From Mixta calida (GTDB lineage Bacteria; Pseudomonadota; Gammaproteobacteria; Enterobacterales; Enterobacteriaceae): DNA of 64,000 bases. Of the stretch, positions 35,758 to 46,672 are shown piece after piece. Numbering within the stretch: the stretch's first letter is position 1; every line of letters begins with the position of its first letter. Both the position numbers and the translations under genes were made by a program. Location: NCBI RefSeq assembly GCF_002953215.1, contig NZ_CP026378.1:1284540-1348539 (forward strand), in the 5' to 3' direction. Under the pieces are notes generated by a model, which was not told the origin of the DNA, did no database searches, and saw nothing but the letters and a program-made list of their open reading frames with translations.

Positions 35758-36723
35758 TTACTTCACTTCCAGCCCTTTGGCTTGCAGGTCGGCGTGGTAG
35801 GACGAACGCACAAAAGGTCCGCAGGCAGCATGGGTAAAGCCCATCGCCATCGCTTCCTCTTTCATCTCATCAAACTCTGCCGGACTGACGTAGCGCTGCA
35901 CCGGCAGGTGATGACGGCTCGGCTGCAGATACTGACCCAGCGTCAGCATCGTTACTCCGTGACGGCGCAGGTCGCGCATCACTTCGACGATTTCCGCGTT
36001 GGTTTCGCCCAGGCCCACCATCAGACCAGACTTAGTGGGAATATCCGGGTGCGCTTCTTTAAAACGCTCCAGCAGCTTCAGCGACCAGTCGTAGTTGGCG
36101 CCGGGGCGCACCTGACGATACAGGCGCGGCACGTTTTCCAGGTTGTGGTTAAACACGTCTGGCGGCGTTGCGGTAAGAATCTCCAGCGCGCGGTCCATAC
36201 GGCCACGGAAGTCAGGCACCAGCGTTTCGATTTTAATCGTTGGATTTTTTTCGCGGATAGCGCTGATGCAGTCGGCAAAGTGCTGCGCACCGCCGTCACG
36301 CAGATCGTCACGGTCAACGGAGGTTACGACAACGTAACGCAGGCCCATATCGGCAATGGTTTGCGCCAGTTTGGCCGGCTCGTTGCTGTCGGGCGTTAAC
36401 GGACGTCCATGTGCCACGTCGCAGAACGGGCAGCGTCGCGTACAGATAGCGCCGAGGATCATAAAAGTCGCGGTGCCGTGGTTAAAGCATTCCGCAAGGT
36501 TAGGGCAGGAGGCCTCTTCACAGACAGAGTGCAGACCGTTTTTACGCATCGCCGCCTTGATCCCCTGAATACGACTGGAGTCGGCAGGCAGCTTGATTTT
36601 CATCCACTCCGGCTTGCGTAATAACTCCTGACGCTCGGTGACCACGGTCTTCACCGGGATTAACGCCATTTTATCTGCGTCGCGATACTTAACGCCGCGT
36701 TCCATCTGAATCGGTTTACTCAT
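35758..36723 (-). CDS. lipA: Lipoyl synthase LipA
   Basis: This is a 321-residue radical-SAM enzyme that inserts two sulfurs into octanoyl-protein to form lipoate. It has the radical-SAM cluster motif CTRRCPFC, the auxiliary cluster motif C-x4-C-x5-C in [13 protein letters not shown], and the C-terminal RSSYHA serine that ligates the auxiliary cluster. The enzyme is cytosolic and needs LipB or LplA to attach the octanoyl group first. The gene follows lipB in the same direction with a 172-base gap that lacks the ybeF regulator gene of E. coli. Confidence 0.96.
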   Translation of the reverse strand: MSKPIQMERGVKYRDADKMALIPVKTVVTERQELLRKPEWMKIKLPADSSRIQGIKAAMRKNGLHSVCEEASCPNLAECFNHGTATFMILGAICTRRCPFCDVAHGRPLTPDSNEPAKLAQTIADMGLRYVVVTSVDRDDLRDGGAQHFADCISAIREKNPTIKIETLVPDFRGRMDRALEILTATPPDVFNHNLENVPRLYRQVRPGANYDWSLKLLERFKEAHPDIPTKSGLMVGLGETNAEIVEVMRDLRRHGVTMLTLGQYLQPSRHHLPVQRYVSPAEFDEMKEEAMAMGFTHAACGPFVRSSYHADLQAKGLEVK

Positions 36724-36895
36724 AAGCGTGCAGTTTCCAGGTTGGATTGCAGTTTGAAAAGAGGCCGTAACTCAATGAGTCGTTTGCTTTTTCAACTTTA
36801 TTTGAAAAAATCGCAAAAATTATATCATTTCAGCGCCTGACAAACAGCCTGCCGGACGGTGAAAACGTTGCAAAATTGTAAAGTCGCACGCACGG

Positions 36896-37555
36896 TTACA
36901 ATACGTCGAGTCCGTCGTCGGGTTGCCAGCTGGCTGACGGGATCGCCAGCTGCTGTAAAAATTTCTCAATCAGCACCGGCTGCACCGCTGCGGGCGTAAC
37001 GCCTTCGCGGAAGGCGCTGAGCTGCGTCATCTCCAGCCCGGCGTAACCGCACGGGTTGATGCGCAGAAAGGGCGCCAGATCCATCGCGATGTTTAATGCC
37101 AGGCCGTGAAATGAACACCCCTGACGGATGCGTAAGCCAAGCGAACAAATTTTTTTCCCCGCCACGTAGACGCCAGGCGCATCGGGACGCGCGTAGGCTT
37201 CAACGTCGTAATGCGCCAGCGTGTCCACTACCGTCTGCTCAATGGCGGTCACCAACTGACGCACGCCCAGCTTGCGGCGCTTCAGATCGATCAACACATA
37301 CATCACCTGCTGACCGGGTCCGTGATAGGTGACCTGACCGCCGCGATCGCTCTGGACCACCGGAATATCGCCGGGCATCAGCAGATGTTCAGCTTTGCCG
37401 GCCTGGCCCTGAGTAAAAATCGGATGGTGCTCCACCAGCCAGAGCTCGTCAGGCGTATCGGCGTCGCGTCGATCGGTAAACTGGTGCATAGCAAGAGAGA
37501 CAGGTTCCCAGGGGCGCAGGCCCAGCTGGCGAACAATAAGGAGAGGCTGCTGCAA
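36896..37555 (-). CDS. lipB: Octanoyl-ACP:protein octanoyltransferase LipB
   Basis: This is a 219-residue transferase that moves octanoyl from acyl carrier protein to lipoyl domains, the first step of lipoate assembly. Conserved features are the [12 protein letters not shown] motif (about residues 70-81), the catalytic lysine in [14 protein letters not shown] (about 142) and the cysteine in [12 protein letters not shown] (about 176). It lies between ybeD and lipA as in E. coli. Confidence 0.95.
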   Translation of the reverse strand: MQQPLLIVRQLGLRPWEPVSLAMHQFTDRRDADTPDELWLVEHHPIFTQGQAGKAEHLLMPGDIPVVQSDRGGQVTYHGPGQQVMYVLIDLKRRKLGVRQLVTAIEQTVVDTLAHYDVEAYARPDAPGVYVAGKKICSLGLRIRQGCSFHGLALNIAMDLAPFLRINPCGYAGLEMTQLSAFREGVTPAAVQPVLIEKFLQQLAIPSASWQPDDGLDVL

Positions 37556-37636
37556 AACGTGCTTCCCGCTTCAAAGAAAGAAAGAAGTATAACGCCAGCC
37601 GTGGGCGAGTACTACCCGCCCTGGCCGGTGTAGAAG

Positions 37637-37900
37637 TTACAACACCATGCGTACGATCTCAATTTTACCCAACTCTTCATAGAGCGTTTCGATCTGCTCG
37701 ATATGCGTCGCGTTGATGGTAATGGAGACGGAATGGTAATTGCCTTTGCTGCTGGGTTTCACGTCGGGCGTGTAATCGCCCGGCGCGTGACGCTGCACCA
37801 CTTCTACCACGTGATCAACCAGCTCCGGTTGCGCCAGTCCCATGACTTTGTAGGTAAAGGAACAGGGGAATTCGAGCAGTTCATTCAGTTTGGTTTTCAT
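37637..37900 (-). CDS. ybeD: YbeD, DUF493 family (putative lipoate-associated regulator)
   Basis: This 87-residue ACT-like protein ([21 protein letters not shown]...) matches E. coli YbeD over the full length. The structure of YbeD resembles the allosteric domain of 3-phosphoglycerate dehydrogenase. A link with lipoate metabolism is suggested by its constant position beside lipB, but the function is not proven. The gene lies 81 bases upstream of lipB. Confidence 0.92.
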   Translation of the reverse strand: MKTKLNELLEFPCSFTYKVMGLAQPELVDHVVEVVQRHAPGDYTPDVKPSSKGNYHSVSITINATHIEQIETLYEELGKIEIVRMVL

Positions 37901-37999
37901 ATGGACTCCGGTGCGAAAAAAGACTCCCGCCGTGGCGGGAGTGTACTGATACTCTGGTTATATGGGCAACTGACGCCAATATCAATGGCTGGAAGCCTG

Positions 38000-39211
38000 T
38001 TAGCCGAACCAGTGGTGGAACATCAGCTTGATATAATCAACGATACGGCTAAAGAAGCCACCTTCCGGCACTTCATTCAGCACCACCAGCGGACGCTGTT
38101 CAATGGTTTTACCGTCGAGCTGGAAATTGATCGTGCCGACCACCTGATTTTTCTTCAGCGGCGCGTGCAGTTCAGTGTTGCTGAGTACGTAGCTGGCCTT
38201 CAGATCTTTCATGCGGCCGCGCGGGATAGTCAGATACATATCTTTATCAACGCCCAGCTGAACGCGATCGCTGTTGCCGAACCAGACCGGCTCAGAGGCG
38301 AACTCTTTGCCCGCCTTCAGCGGCGCGACGGTTTCAAAGAAGCGGAAGCCCCAGGTCAGCAACTTTTTACTTTCAATTTCGCGGCCTTTGTAAGTATGGC
38401 CGCCCAGCACCGCTGAGATCAGACGCATCTGGCCTTCCGTCGCGGAGGCGACCAGGTTATAGCCAGCGGAGGCGGTATGACCGGTTTTGATGCCGTCCAC
38501 GTTCAGGCTGGTATCCCACAGCAGGCCGTTACGGTTAGTCTGACGGATATTGTTGAAGGTAAACTCTTTTTCTTTATAAACCGCGTACTCTTCCGGCACG
38601 TCGCGGATCAGCGCCTGGCCGATTAGCGCCATATCACGGGCGGAGCTGTACTGGCCTTCGGCATCGAGTCCGTGAACCGTCTGGAAATGGGTATTCTGTA
38701 AGCCCAGCGCCTTAACGTAGTTGTTCATCAGGCCGACAAACGCATCCTGACTGCCCGCCACGTAGTCCGCCATCGCCACGCAGGCGTCATTGCCGGACTG
38801 CAGTACGATGCCGCGCGTCAGCTGGGAAACCGGCACGCGATCGCCCGGCTTCAGGAACATCAGCGAGGAGCCGCGGAACACCGGGTTGCCGGTCGCCCAG
38901 GCGTCCTGGCCAACGGTAACGATATCATCCTGATGAATTTTGCCCGCCTTGACCGCCTGTCCGATGACGTAGCTGGTCATCATTTTGGTCAGGCTGGCCG
39001 GATCGCGACGCGCGTCGGCGTTTTTCTCGGCCAGCACCTTTCCGGAGTTGTAGTCGATAAGGATATAGGCTTCTGCGTCAATATCCGGTACGCCAGGGAT
39101 CATGGTCTTGATATTAACGTCTTCGGCCAGTGCGGCCTGACTCAGGCTCAGGGCAATCACGGTGCCCGCCGCCAGGCGCTTAAAATAGTGACAGGTTTTC
39201 AGCGTATTCAT
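38000..39211 (-). CDS. dacA: D-alanyl-D-alanine carboxypeptidase DacA (PBP5)
   Basis: This is a 403-residue precursor, the same length as E. coli PBP5. The signal peptide ends ALA|ED near residue 29. The serine nucleophile lies in SLTK (S73-K76), SGN in LQSGNDA, and KTG in GIKTGHT. A C-terminal amphipathic helix ([12 protein letters not shown]) anchors the protein on the periplasmic face. It trims the terminal D-Ala from peptidoglycan stem peptides. The start at 39211 ([11 protein letters not shown]) is preferred over the longer frame to 39295. It follows rlpA, rodA and mrdA in one wall-synthesis cluster. Confidence 0.95.
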   Translation of the reverse strand: MNTLKTCHYFKRLAAGTVIALSLSQAALAEDVNIKTMIPGVPDIDAEAYILIDYNSGKVLAEKNADARRDPASLTKMMTSYVIGQAVKAGKIHQDDIVTVGQDAWATGNPVFRGSSLMFLKPGDRVPVSQLTRGIVLQSGNDACVAMADYVAGSQDAFVGLMNNYVKALGLQNTHFQTVHGLDAEGQYSSARDMALIGQALIRDVPEEYAVYKEKEFTFNNIRQTNRNGLLWDTSLNVDGIKTGHTASAGYNLVASATEGQMRLISAVLGGHTYKGREIESKKLLTWGFRFFETVAPLKAGKEFASEPVWFGNSDRVQLGVDKDMYLTIPRGRMKDLKASYVLSNTELHAPLKKNQVVGTINFQLDGKTIEQRPLVVLNEVPEGGFFSRIVDYIKLMFHHWFG

Positions 39212-39352
39212 GTTAGAGACAACAACATCCGTGGAGGTTAGTGAAAAAAGTGCCTTACTATAGCAAAAGGCGTTTTTGCCGGCATCCAACTTCACGCTGA
39301 CGCGATAAACAGGCGTTGCCGCCGCGTCAGCGCGAAGTGTCGCCGTTGTGCG

Positions 39353-40429
39353 TTACATACCGCCGGTTGCGGTAATAAAGGATTGCTGATTCGCTTCGCT
39401 GAGCAGACGATGCTGCAACGCCGCCGCCTCCTGGCGAGAAGCGAAGGGGCCCAGCTGTACGCGATAAAGTTTCCCGCTGGGCGCAACGTTGCCCGGCACG
39501 CCGAACTGCGATTTTAACTTATCGGTCCACTGGTTGGCGCGTCCGGCGTCGCTTAGCGCGCCGACCTGCACCACATAGTTGCCCGCTGCGGCAGGCGCGG
39601 CGGCTGAGGGCGCCGCGGACGGGGCGGCCACGGGCGCAGACGACGCTGGCGTTTCCGGCTCGCTGCCTTCCAGCACGCCCGGATGCAGCGGCGTCGGCGC
39701 GCCGAGGAAACCGCTGCTGCGTACCGGCGCGCCCATTTGGTCATCGCTGGTTAACGTGCTGTTGTCCACCGGCTGAATATCCTGCGGCTGAGCGGCAGGC
39801 GCGGCTGCGCCGCCGCCCATCACCATCATGCCGCCGCCGATATCGGGACGCGACGGCAGCGCGTAGCTCTGTTTCGCTACTACGGTGCCGATGGTGCCGG
39901 GACCGGAAAGGCTGCCGTCGGGCGCGACTTTAATGTAATCGATGCGCACGCGCGTATTGTTCGACATATTCAGCCGGTCGCCCGCCGCGCGTGACAGATC
40001 GATAATGCGTCCCGGCGTGTAAGGGCCGCGATCGTTGACGCGCACCACCAGCTGTCGGCCGTTGGCGAGGTTCGTCACGCGCACATAGCTGGGCAGCGGC
40101 AGAGTAGGGTGCGCTGCGGTCAATGCCTCAGGATCGAAGGCTTCGCCCGTCGCGGTACGGGTGCCGTTAGCCTCTTCGCCATACCAGGCCGCCAGCCCGG
40201 TTTCGCTGTAGTTGGAGGGATCTTTGATAATTTTGTAGGTCTTGCCGTTAACGCTGTAATCCTGGCTGGTAGCCGGATTGATCGGCTCGTAGCGCGGTTC
40301 AACGCCGCCAATTTCCACTACGGGGCCGTTATAGACCGGCTGCTGCGGCGCCGACGTCTGCTGTTCTGTAGTCGTACAGGCGGCTAACAGCAGCGAGGCT
40401 GCACCCACCCAAAGCCAATCCTTACGCAT
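39353..40429 (-). CDS. rlpA: Endolytic peptidoglycan transglycosylase / lipoprotein RlpA
   Basis: This 358-residue outer-membrane lipoprotein precursor has lipobox LLAAC with C18. A double-psi beta-barrel domain (about residues 70-165, with YGEEANGTRTATGE and VRVNDRGPY) is followed by a low-complexity Ala/Pro linker (about 240-280) and a C-terminal SPOR domain (about 283-355, YVVQVGALSDAGRANQW). SPOR binds denuded glycan at septa, and the barrel cleaves such strands in Pseudomonas. The gene starts 10 bases after the rodA stop. Confidence 0.93.
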   Translation of the reverse strand: MRKDWLWVGAASLLLAACTTTEQQTSAPQQPVYNGPVVEIGGVEPRYEPINPATSQDYSVNGKTYKIIKDPSNYSETGLAAWYGEEANGTRTATGEAFDPEALTAAHPTLPLPSYVRVTNLANGRQLVVRVNDRGPYTPGRIIDLSRAAGDRLNMSNNTRVRIDYIKVAPDGSLSGPGTIGTVVAKQSYALPSRPDIGGGMMVMGGGAAAPAAQPQDIQPVDNSTLTSDDQMGAPVRSSGFLGAPTPLHPGVLEGSEPETPASSAPVAAPSAAPSAAAPAAAGNYVVQVGALSDAGRANQWTDKLKSQFGVPGNVAPSGKLYRVQLGPFASRQEAAALQHRLLSEANQQSFITATGGM

Positions 40430-40439
40430 CGAAAGCCTC

Positions 40440-41558
40440 TTAAACGCTTTTAGACAACAATTTACGGTGTGTGTGGATCGACATCACAATGCCGAATCCC
40501 GCCATCAGTACAATCAACGCTGAACCGCCATAGCTCACCAGCGGCAAAGGTACGCCGACCACCGGTAAGATACCACTTACCATGCCGATATTAACGAAAA
40601 CATATACAAACAAAATCAACATCAGGCCGCCAGCCATCACGCGACCAAAGGTAGTTTGCGCCCGTGCGGCGATAACCAGACCACGCATAATTAGCAACAG
40701 ATAGAGCGCCAGCAGGATCAGCACGCCGACCAGCCCCAGCTCCTCCGCCAGCACGGCGAAGATAAAGTCGGTATGGCGCTCCGGCAAAAACTCCAGCTGC
40801 GACTGGGTGCCGTGCAGCCAGCCTTTGCCGCGCAGTCCGCCGGAACCGATAGCGATTTTAGACTGAATAATATGGTAGCCAGCTCCCAGCGGATCGCTTT
40901 CTGGATCGAGCAGCATCATCACGCGGTCACGCTGGTAGTCATGCATCAGGAAGAACCATAGCACCGGAATAAAGGCGGCAACCAGCAGAACGGCGATGCC
41001 GATCAGTTTCCAGCTCATGCCGGATAAAAACAGCACGAACAGGCCGGAGGCGGCGATCAGAATCGATGTGCCGAGGTCAGGCTGCGCCGCTACCAGCAGC
41101 GTCGGTACAAAAATCAGCACCAGCGCGATGCCGGTATTCTTTAACGTCGGAGGGCAGACATCGCGGTTGATAAAGCGCGCCACCATTAGCGGCACGGCGA
41201 TTTTGGCGATTTCGGAGGGCTGGAAGCGCACCACGCCGAGGTCGAGCCAGCGCTGCGCCCCTTTACTAATATGGCCGAAGGCGTCCACCGCCACCAGCAG
41301 CACCACGCAGACCAAATAAAGATAGGGCGCCCAGCCTTCATAGACGCGCGGCGGCACCTGCGCCATCGCGACCATTACCGCCAGCCCCATAAAGATCTGG
41401 CCGATTTTACGCTCCATCATGCCGGGATCCTGGCCGCTGGCGCTCCACATGACGAACGCGCTATAAATCAGCAGACAGGCGATGATGATCAGGAACAGCG
41501 GATCGATATGTATCTTGGTCCAGATCGATTTTTTCTGGGGGCTATCGTTCATGGACAT
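40440..41558 (-). CDS. mrdB: Peptidoglycan glycosyltransferase RodA (MrdB)
   Basis: This 372-residue SEDS-family polymerase has ten predicted membrane helices. Conserved blocks [29 protein letters not shown] and [14 protein letters not shown] are present. RodA builds glycan strands of the side wall with PBP2 (mrdA, just upstream) in the elongasome. The start at 41558 lies 2 bases after the mrdA stop; a second ATG two codons on is equally possible. No anomalies. Confidence 0.95.
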   Translation of the reverse strand: MSMNDSPQKKSIWTKIHIDPLFLIIIACLLIYSAFVMWSASGQDPGMMERKIGQIFMGLAVMVAMAQVPPRVYEGWAPYLYLVCVVLLVAVDAFGHISKGAQRWLDLGVVRFQPSEIAKIAVPLMVARFINRDVCPPTLKNTGIALVLIFVPTLLVAAQPDLGTSILIAASGLFVLFLSGMSWKLIGIAVLLVAAFIPVLWFFLMHDYQRDRVMMLLDPESDPLGAGYHIIQSKIAIGSGGLRGKGWLHGTQSQLEFLPERHTDFIFAVLAEELGLVGVLILLALYLLLIMRGLVIAARAQTTFGRVMAGGLMLILFVYVFVNIGMVSGILPVVGVPLPLVSYGGSALIVLMAGFGIVMSIHTHRKLLSKSV

Positions 41559-41560
41559 CG

Positions 41561-43465
41561 TTATTCACCTTCATAACCGGGCGGCGTCGGCGCGGCTTCC
41601 GGTAGCGCCGTATTGTTGTCGCCTAACATTATATGGTCGAGAATTTGACGCATTACGGTGCCTACCGCCGGACCGGCGCCGCCATTCTCCAGAATCATCG
41701 TCACCGCCACGCGAGGTTTATCATAAGGAGCGAACGCGGTCATCAGTTTATGGTCGCGCAGACGTTCGGCGATTTTGTGCGCGTTATAGGTTTCGTTCTC
41801 TTTCAGACCGAAAACCTGCGCGGTGCCCGATTTCGCGGCGATCTTATAGGGCGCGTCGGCAAAGCTCTTATGGGCTGTGCCGTTAGGCCGGTTCGCCACG
41901 CCGTACATGCCGTCTTTGGCGATTTCCCAGTAGCCGGAGTGAATATCGCCGATGGGCGTCGCCGGCGGCTGACGATAAGGCACCAGCAGATTATTCTCAC
42001 GCGTGGCGCGCAGCAGATGCGGGGTTCTGATGATGCCGTCGTTAATCAGGATCATCAGCGCCTTGTTCATTTGCAGCGGCGTCGCCGTCCAGTAGCCCTG
42101 GCCGATGCCTACCGGAATGGTATCGCCCTGGTACCACGGTTTTTTGAAACGCTTCATTTTCCATTCGCGCGTCGGCATATTGCCGGGGTTCTCCTGCGGT
42201 AAATCGATGCCGGTGCGTTCACCGTAACCAAATTTATTCATCCACTCCGACAGACGATCGATGCCCATATCGTAAGCGACCTGGTAGAAGAAGGTATCCG
42301 CCGACTCCTCCAGCGACCTGGTGACATTCAGGCGGCCATGCCCCCATTTTTTCCAGTCGCGGTAGCGCTTTTCAGAGCCGGGCAACTGCCACCAGCCGGG
42401 ATCGAACAGGCTGGTGTTGCGGTTGATCACGCCAGCGCTGAGCGCTGAGACGGCGACGTAAGGTTTCACCGTCGACGCGGGCGGATAGGCGGCCTGGATG
42501 GCGCGGTTATAGAGCGGACGGTTCTCATCCTGCAATAGCGCCTTGTAATCTTTACTGGAGATGCCGTCGACAAACAGGTTCGGATCGTAGCTCGGCGTGG
42601 AGACCATCGCCAGAATCTCGCCGGTGCGCGGATCGCTGACCACTACGGCGGCGCGGCTGCCGGTCAGCAGCGTTTCGATATACTGTTGCAGTTTAAGATC
42701 GATGGTCAGCCAGATATCGCGTCCAGCCTGCGGCGACTGTTCATGCAGCTGACGGATCACGCGGCCGCGGTTATTCACTTCCACCTCTTCGTAGCCGGTT
42801 TTGCCGTGCAGCACATCTTCGTAGTAGTTTTCGATGCCCAGCTTGCCGATATCGTGCGTCGCGGCATAATTCGGCCATTTGCCCTCTTTATCGAGGCGTG
42901 CGACATCGCGATCGTTAATCTTGGAGACGTAGCCGACGACATGCGTCAGCGTCTGACCGTAAGGATAGTAGCGCCGCTGGTAACCTTTCACCTCGACGCC
43001 AGGGAAGCGATACTGATTCACTGCGAAACGCGCTACCTGCACATCGTTCAGCGCCGTTTTCAATGCGATAGAGGTAAAGCGCCGCGAACGTTTACGCTCT
43101 TTCTCGAAGTTTTCAATATCGTCGTCGGTCAGATCGAGAATAGGGCGCAGATCCTGCAGCGTCTGCTTCAGGTTATCGACCTTTTCCGGTACCAGCTCCG
43201 CCTGATAAATCGTGCGGTTCAGCGCCAGCGCCACGCCGTTGCGGTCATAAATAATGCCGCGGCTCGGCGCCACCGGCACCAGCTTAATGCGGTTTTGATT
43301 GGAACGGGTGCTGTAATCTTCGAAGCGTAAAATCTGCAGGTGATACAGATTGACGACCAGGATGCCAGAGAGCAGCAAGATACCGACGAAAGCGAGCAGG
43401 GCTCGCCGTACGAAAAGTGTCTGCTCGGCAGTATAGTCACGAAAAGAGTTGCGTTGAGATTTCAT
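41561..43465 (-). CDS. mrdA: Penicillin-binding protein 2 (peptidoglycan D,D-transpeptidase MrdA)
   Basis: This 634-residue class B PBP has an N-terminal membrane anchor (about residues 22-45), a pedestal domain, and a transpeptidase domain with S in PPASTVKPY (about 330), SADTFF and KSGTAQVF. It crosslinks side-wall peptidoglycan together with RodA; the two genes are separated by 2 bases. It is the target of mecillinam in E. coli. The gene starts 33 bases after the rlmH stop. Confidence 0.95.
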   Translation of the reverse strand: MKSQRNSFRDYTAEQTLFVRRALLAFVGILLLSGILVVNLYHLQILRFEDYSTRSNQNRIKLVPVAPSRGIIYDRNGVALALNRTIYQAELVPEKVDNLKQTLQDLRPILDLTDDDIENFEKERKRSRRFTSIALKTALNDVQVARFAVNQYRFPGVEVKGYQRRYYPYGQTLTHVVGYVSKINDRDVARLDKEGKWPNYAATHDIGKLGIENYYEDVLHGKTGYEEVEVNNRGRVIRQLHEQSPQAGRDIWLTIDLKLQQYIETLLTGSRAAVVVSDPRTGEILAMVSTPSYDPNLFVDGISSKDYKALLQDENRPLYNRAIQAAYPPASTVKPYVAVSALSAGVINRNTSLFDPGWWQLPGSEKRYRDWKKWGHGRLNVTRSLEESADTFFYQVAYDMGIDRLSEWMNKFGYGERTGIDLPQENPGNMPTREWKMKRFKKPWYQGDTIPVGIGQGYWTATPLQMNKALMILINDGIIRTPHLLRATRENNLLVPYRQPPATPIGDIHSGYWEIAKDGMYGVANRPNGTAHKSFADAPYKIAAKSGTAQVFGLKENETYNAHKIAERLRDHKLMTAFAPYDKPRVAVTMILENGGAGPAVGTVMRQILDHIMLGDNNTALPEAAPTPPGYEGE

Positions 43466-43498
43466 CCGCTGTTCGGTTGTCCGGTTTGCCTTATCGGA

Positions 43499-43969
43499 TT
43501 ATTCACGGTGATAAGGATGATTCGCAGTAATGCTCCATGCACGATACAGGCTTTCTGCAACCAACACGCGTACCAGCGGATGAGGCAGCGTCAGCGCGGA
43601 AAGAGACCAGCTTTGTTCTGCAGCGGCTTTGCAGGCGGGCGCCAGCCCTTCAGGGCCGCCGATCAGCAGGCTGACGTCGCGGCCATCCTGTTTCCAGCGT
43701 TCCAGCTGTTGCGCCAGCTGCGGGGTTTCCCAGGGTTGCCCTGGTATATCCAGCGTGACAATCCGGTTGCCTTTGCCAACCGCCGCCAGCATCGCTTCGC
43801 CTTCTTTTTCGAGAATACGCTTGATATCCGCGTTTTTACCGCGTTTACCCGCTGTGACTTCGGTCAGCTCCAGCGGCATATCTTTCGGAAAGCGGCGCAG
43901 GTATTCCATAAAGCCGGTTTGAACCCAGTCCGGCATTTTGGTGCCTACGGCGACAAGCTGCAACTTCAC
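43499..43969 (-). CDS. rlmH: 23S rRNA pseudouridine-1915 N3-methyltransferase RlmH
   Basis: This 156-residue SPOUT methyltransferase (one residue longer than the usual 155) has the knot region [11 protein letters not shown] and the C-terminal [17 protein letters not shown] that completes the active site of the homodimer. It methylates pseudouridine 1915 in helix 69 of assembled 70S ribosomes. It lies 3 bases after the rsfS stop, so the two ribosome-linked genes are translated together. Confidence 0.95.
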   Translation of the reverse strand: MKLQLVAVGTKMPDWVQTGFMEYLRRFPKDMPLELTEVTAGKRGKNADIKRILEKEGEAMLAAVGKGNRIVTLDIPGQPWETPQLAQQLERWKQDGRDVSLLIGGPEGLAPACKAAAEQSWSLSALTLPHPLVRVLVAESLYRAWSITANHPYHRE

Positions 43970-43972
43970 TGC

Positions 43973-44290
43973 TTAGCTCCAGAGCTTTTCCAGCTCATAC
44001 AGATGACGACTCTCTTCCTGCATGACGTGAACAATAACCTCACCGAGATCGACCACTACCCAGTCAGCGGCGTTTCTGCCTTCCGTGCCCAATGGAATCA
44101 GGCCGGCGGCGCGCGATTCTTCAACCACATGGTCGGCGATCGACATCACATGGCGAGAAGAGGTGCCGGTACAGATAATCATGCAATCGGTGATGCTGGA
44201 TTTACCCTGCACGTCGAGAGAAACGATATCCTGACCTTTAAGATCATCAATCTTATCAATAACGAAGTCTTGGAGTGCTTTACCTTGCAA
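43973..44290 (-). CDS. rsfS: Ribosomal silencing factor RsfS (TTG start)
   Basis: This 105-residue protein has the same length as E. coli RsfS (YbeB). Translation starts at TTG (44288-44290) after AGGGGGAACCT, as in E. coli, giving [13 protein letters not shown]. Conserved blocks [21 protein letters not shown] (here SLDVQG) and [15 protein letters not shown] are present. RsfS binds ribosomal protein L14 and blocks subunit joining in stationary phase. The cobC gene that separates rsfS from nadD in E. coli is absent. Confidence 0.94.
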   Translation of the reverse strand: MQGKALQDFVIDKIDDLKGQDIVSLDVQGKSSITDCMIICTGTSSRHVMSIADHVVEESRAAGLIPLGTEGRNAADWVVVDLGEVIVHVMQEESRHLYELEKLWS

Positions 44291-44380
44291 AAGGTTCCCC
44301 CTTGGGTAACTGTTTCTGTTGACTGCCAGGCGCGCCGAAACGGGGCGCCTGAAAATTTAGCGGCGCAGTATACCATGCGC

Positions 44381-45028
44381 TTAACAAGGGCGATATAAGC
44401 CCTGATGATTGATATAGTCGATTACTGCGGCGGGCAGCAAGTCATCGCAGGAGATGCCCTGATGACGGCGCTGGCGAATGTCGGTGGCCGATACCGGCAC
44501 CAGCGGCGTATCCGCCAGCCAGATCAGGCCAGCAGGCTGCCGATGCAGCGCGTCGGCATCGTGGGTTTGATGCTGCGTCAGCCAGCGCTGTAGCTCTGGC
44601 GTCGGCATTTCGCTGGCATAGCCGGGACGCTGACAGACCAGCAGATGACAAAGATCAAGCAGCGACTCCCAGCGATGCCATTTATGCAGGCTGAGCAAAG
44701 AGTCCTGGCCGATGATAAAGGCCAGCGGCTGCGCCGCGCCGCGTTCCGCGCGCAGCTGTTCCAGCGTTTCCACCGTCCATGAAGGCGTTTGCCGCGCCAG
44801 CTCGCGCGTATCAAGATTGAACAGCGGACGATCGGCGATCGCCAGCTCCACCATTGCCACGCGTTGCGCCGCGCTGGCTTCTGGCTGTGGGCGATGAGGC
44901 GGCACATTGTTCGGCAGCAGCGTCACCTGACGCAGGCCGACCTGACGCGCCAGTGCCTCCACCGTTTGCAGATGGCCGTAGTGGATAGGGTCGAACGTGC
45001 CGCCGAACAGCGCCTGAAGTGAAGCCAT
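44381..45028 (-). CDS. nadD: Nicotinate-mononucleotide adenylyltransferase NadD
   Basis: This is a 215-residue nucleotidyltransferase that makes deamido-NAD from NaMN and ATP. The motif [12 protein letters not shown] (residues 9-20) and the C-terminal VSATDIRQR (ISSTxxR-type) are present. Its ATG touches the last base of the holA stop (TAATG). It is essential for NAD synthesis in enterobacteria. The gene is followed by a 90-base gap and rsfS. Confidence 0.95.
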   Translation of the reverse strand: MASLQALFGGTFDPIHYGHLQTVEALARQVGLRQVTLLPNNVPPHRPQPEASAAQRVAMVELAIADRPLFNLDTRELARQTPSWTVETLEQLRAERGAAQPLAFIIGQDSLLSLHKWHRWESLLDLCHLLVCQRPGYASEMPTPELQRWLTQHQTHDADALHRQPAGLIWLADTPLVPVSATDIRQRRHQGISCDDLLPAAVIDYINHQGLYRPC

Positions 45029-46059
45029 TAAAATTCGCCTAATTCCGCCGGTAACGCTTTATTACAAAGCAACAGCGAGAGGGTTTCCAGTTCCGGCCAG
45101 AGGCGCTGACCATAATCCTGCTTTAATGTGATTTCCAGGCGGGTCAGTAGCTGAATCGCCTGCCGAATCTGCAGCAGCGACAGGCGTTGCAGCGCGTCGC
45201 TGAATAACGCGCGACGGTTTTGCCAGACGCGATGCTGATCGAACAGCACGCGCAGAGGCGCTTTATCCTGCTGACGCTGTAAGGTCAGCAGCAGCAGCAG
45301 TTCGCGTTGCAGAGTACGGATCAGGATCACCGGCTCGCTATCTTCCGCGGCGAGCTGTCGCAAAATATGCAGAGCGCGTTTGCTTTTGCCCGCCAGCAGC
45401 GCATCGACCCAGTGGAACGGCGTAAAGTGCGCCGCATCGCTGACTGCCTGCTCGACGCGCGGCAGCGTCAGTTTGCCGTCCGGCCAGAGCAGGGAGAGGC
45501 GTTCCAGCGCCTGAGACAGCGCCAGCAAATTGCCTTCGTAGCAGTAACACAACAGCTGACAGGCCGCCTCGTCGAGGTCGAGCTTCATCCCTTTAGCGCG
45601 CGCGGCGACCCAGCGCGGGAGCTGGCCATGTTCGGGCGTGGCGCAGGGCACCAGCACCGCCTGAACGCTAAAGGCTTTAAACCAGGCGCTGTTTTCCTGG
45701 GCTTTGGTTAATCTGGCGCCGATGATAATCGGCAGCATATCGCTGTGCAGCAGCGTGCTCAGCTTTTCCAGCTGGGCGGCGATCGCTGCGTTGGGGCCGT
45801 TTTCCGGCAGCGTCAGCGTCAGCGTTTGACGACTGGCGAACAGGCTCATCGACTGGCAGCTGCTGAAAACGGCGTCCCAGTCGGTACTGTTATCCAGCAC
45901 AACGTTGAAGTGTTCAGTAAAACCCTGCTGCTGCGCACAGGCTTTAATCGCATCATGGCTTTCCTGCAGCAGCAGCGGTTCGTTGCCAATCAGCAGATAA
46001 CAGGCGCGCAGCCCCTCGCGGAGCTGCGCGTGCAGTTGTTCAGGGTAAATCCTGATCAT
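45028..46059 (-). CDS. holA: DNA polymerase III subunit delta
   Basis: This 343-residue clamp-loader subunit starts [34 protein letters not shown], as in E. coli delta. Its three-domain layout (a RecA-like N-terminal domain with beta-clamp-binding LFAS region near 70-75, a lid and a helical collar) is of normal length. It opens the sliding clamp. It overlaps lptE by 4 bases (ATGA) and nadD by 1, forming the leuS-lptE-holA-nadD operon. Confidence 0.94.
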   Translation of the reverse strand: MIRIYPEQLHAQLREGLRACYLLIGNEPLLLQESHDAIKACAQQQGFTEHFNVVLDNSTDWDAVFSSCQSMSLFASRQTLTLTLPENGPNAAIAAQLEKLSTLLHSDMLPIIIGARLTKAQENSAWFKAFSVQAVLVPCATPEHGQLPRWVAARAKGMKLDLDEAACQLLCYCYEGNLLALSQALERLSLLWPDGKLTLPRVEQAVSDAAHFTPFHWVDALLAGKSKRALHILRQLAAEDSEPVILIRTLQRELLLLLTLQRQQDKAPLRVLFDQHRVWQNRRALFSDALQRLSLLQIRQAIQLLTRLEITLKQDYGQRLWPELETLSLLLCNKALPAELGEF

Positions 46060-46658
46060 TGCAGACTGGTGGCTGAAGAGGATGAGACTTCCGGTGAATC
46101 CTCACCCGGCGCCAGCACATCAGGCTCTGGCAGGGTAGTTTTATCGTTCAGCTGAGCGGCATGCACCGTCAGCAGCTTACGCACCAGCTGTTCGGCCAGA
46201 CGTTGACGCATTTCATCACGAATGATGTTCTGCTCGGCGTCTTTCGCCAGCGCTGCCAGCGGGTTATCGAAGAAGGAACGATAAACGGTAGCGCTGATCG
46301 GGTAGATACCCTTTTGCGGAATCACCACCTGCGCGCTGACCGACATCACCATAGAGTATTCCGCCGTTACGCCGTTCTGAAACACCGATGCGGTGTCGCG
46401 GCCCTGGCGTTCGCTGGAAAGGCGCAGCGTTGGCAGGTCGGTACGCGTACCGGCGTCCTCCGCCTCCACGATAGTGATATTGTTCAGGCGCAGCTGCTGA
46501 CGCACCGTACGCGCCAGCGGACCATAGGGATCGCCGCTCTGCAATACCAGCGTGCGCAACTCATGGGGAACCTGAGTGGTGCTGCGCAGATGGAAGCCGC
46601 ACCCGGCGGTGACAAGCACCGCCAGGCCGAGTAAAAAGGTAAAAATCGGATGTCGCAC
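46056..46658 (-). CDS. lptE: LPS-assembly lipoprotein LptE
   Basis: This is a 200-residue outer-membrane lipoprotein precursor. The signal peptide has lipobox VTAGC with C20, followed by [17 protein letters not shown] as in E. coli LptE (RlpB). It plugs the LptD barrel and helps insert LPS in the outer leaflet. The tail after residue 165 is variable. It is 14 bases after leuS and overlaps holA by 4 bases. Confidence 0.94.
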   Translation of the reverse strand: MRHPIFTFLLGLAVLVTAGCGFHLRSTTQVPHELRTLVLQSGDPYGPLARTVRQQLRLNNITIVEAEDAGTRTDLPTLRLSSERQGRDTASVFQNGVTAEYSMVMSVSAQVVIPQKGIYPISATVYRSFFDNPLAALAKDAEQNIIRDEMRQRLAEQLVRKLLTVHAAQLNDKTTLPEPDVLAPGEDSPEVSSSSATSLQ

Positions 46659-46672
46659 AGTTCCTCCTGAAC

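Noticed and set aside
43340..44398. A 352-codon plus-strand frame across rlmH and rsfS
   Set aside because: It is antisense to two well-supported genes and has no family.
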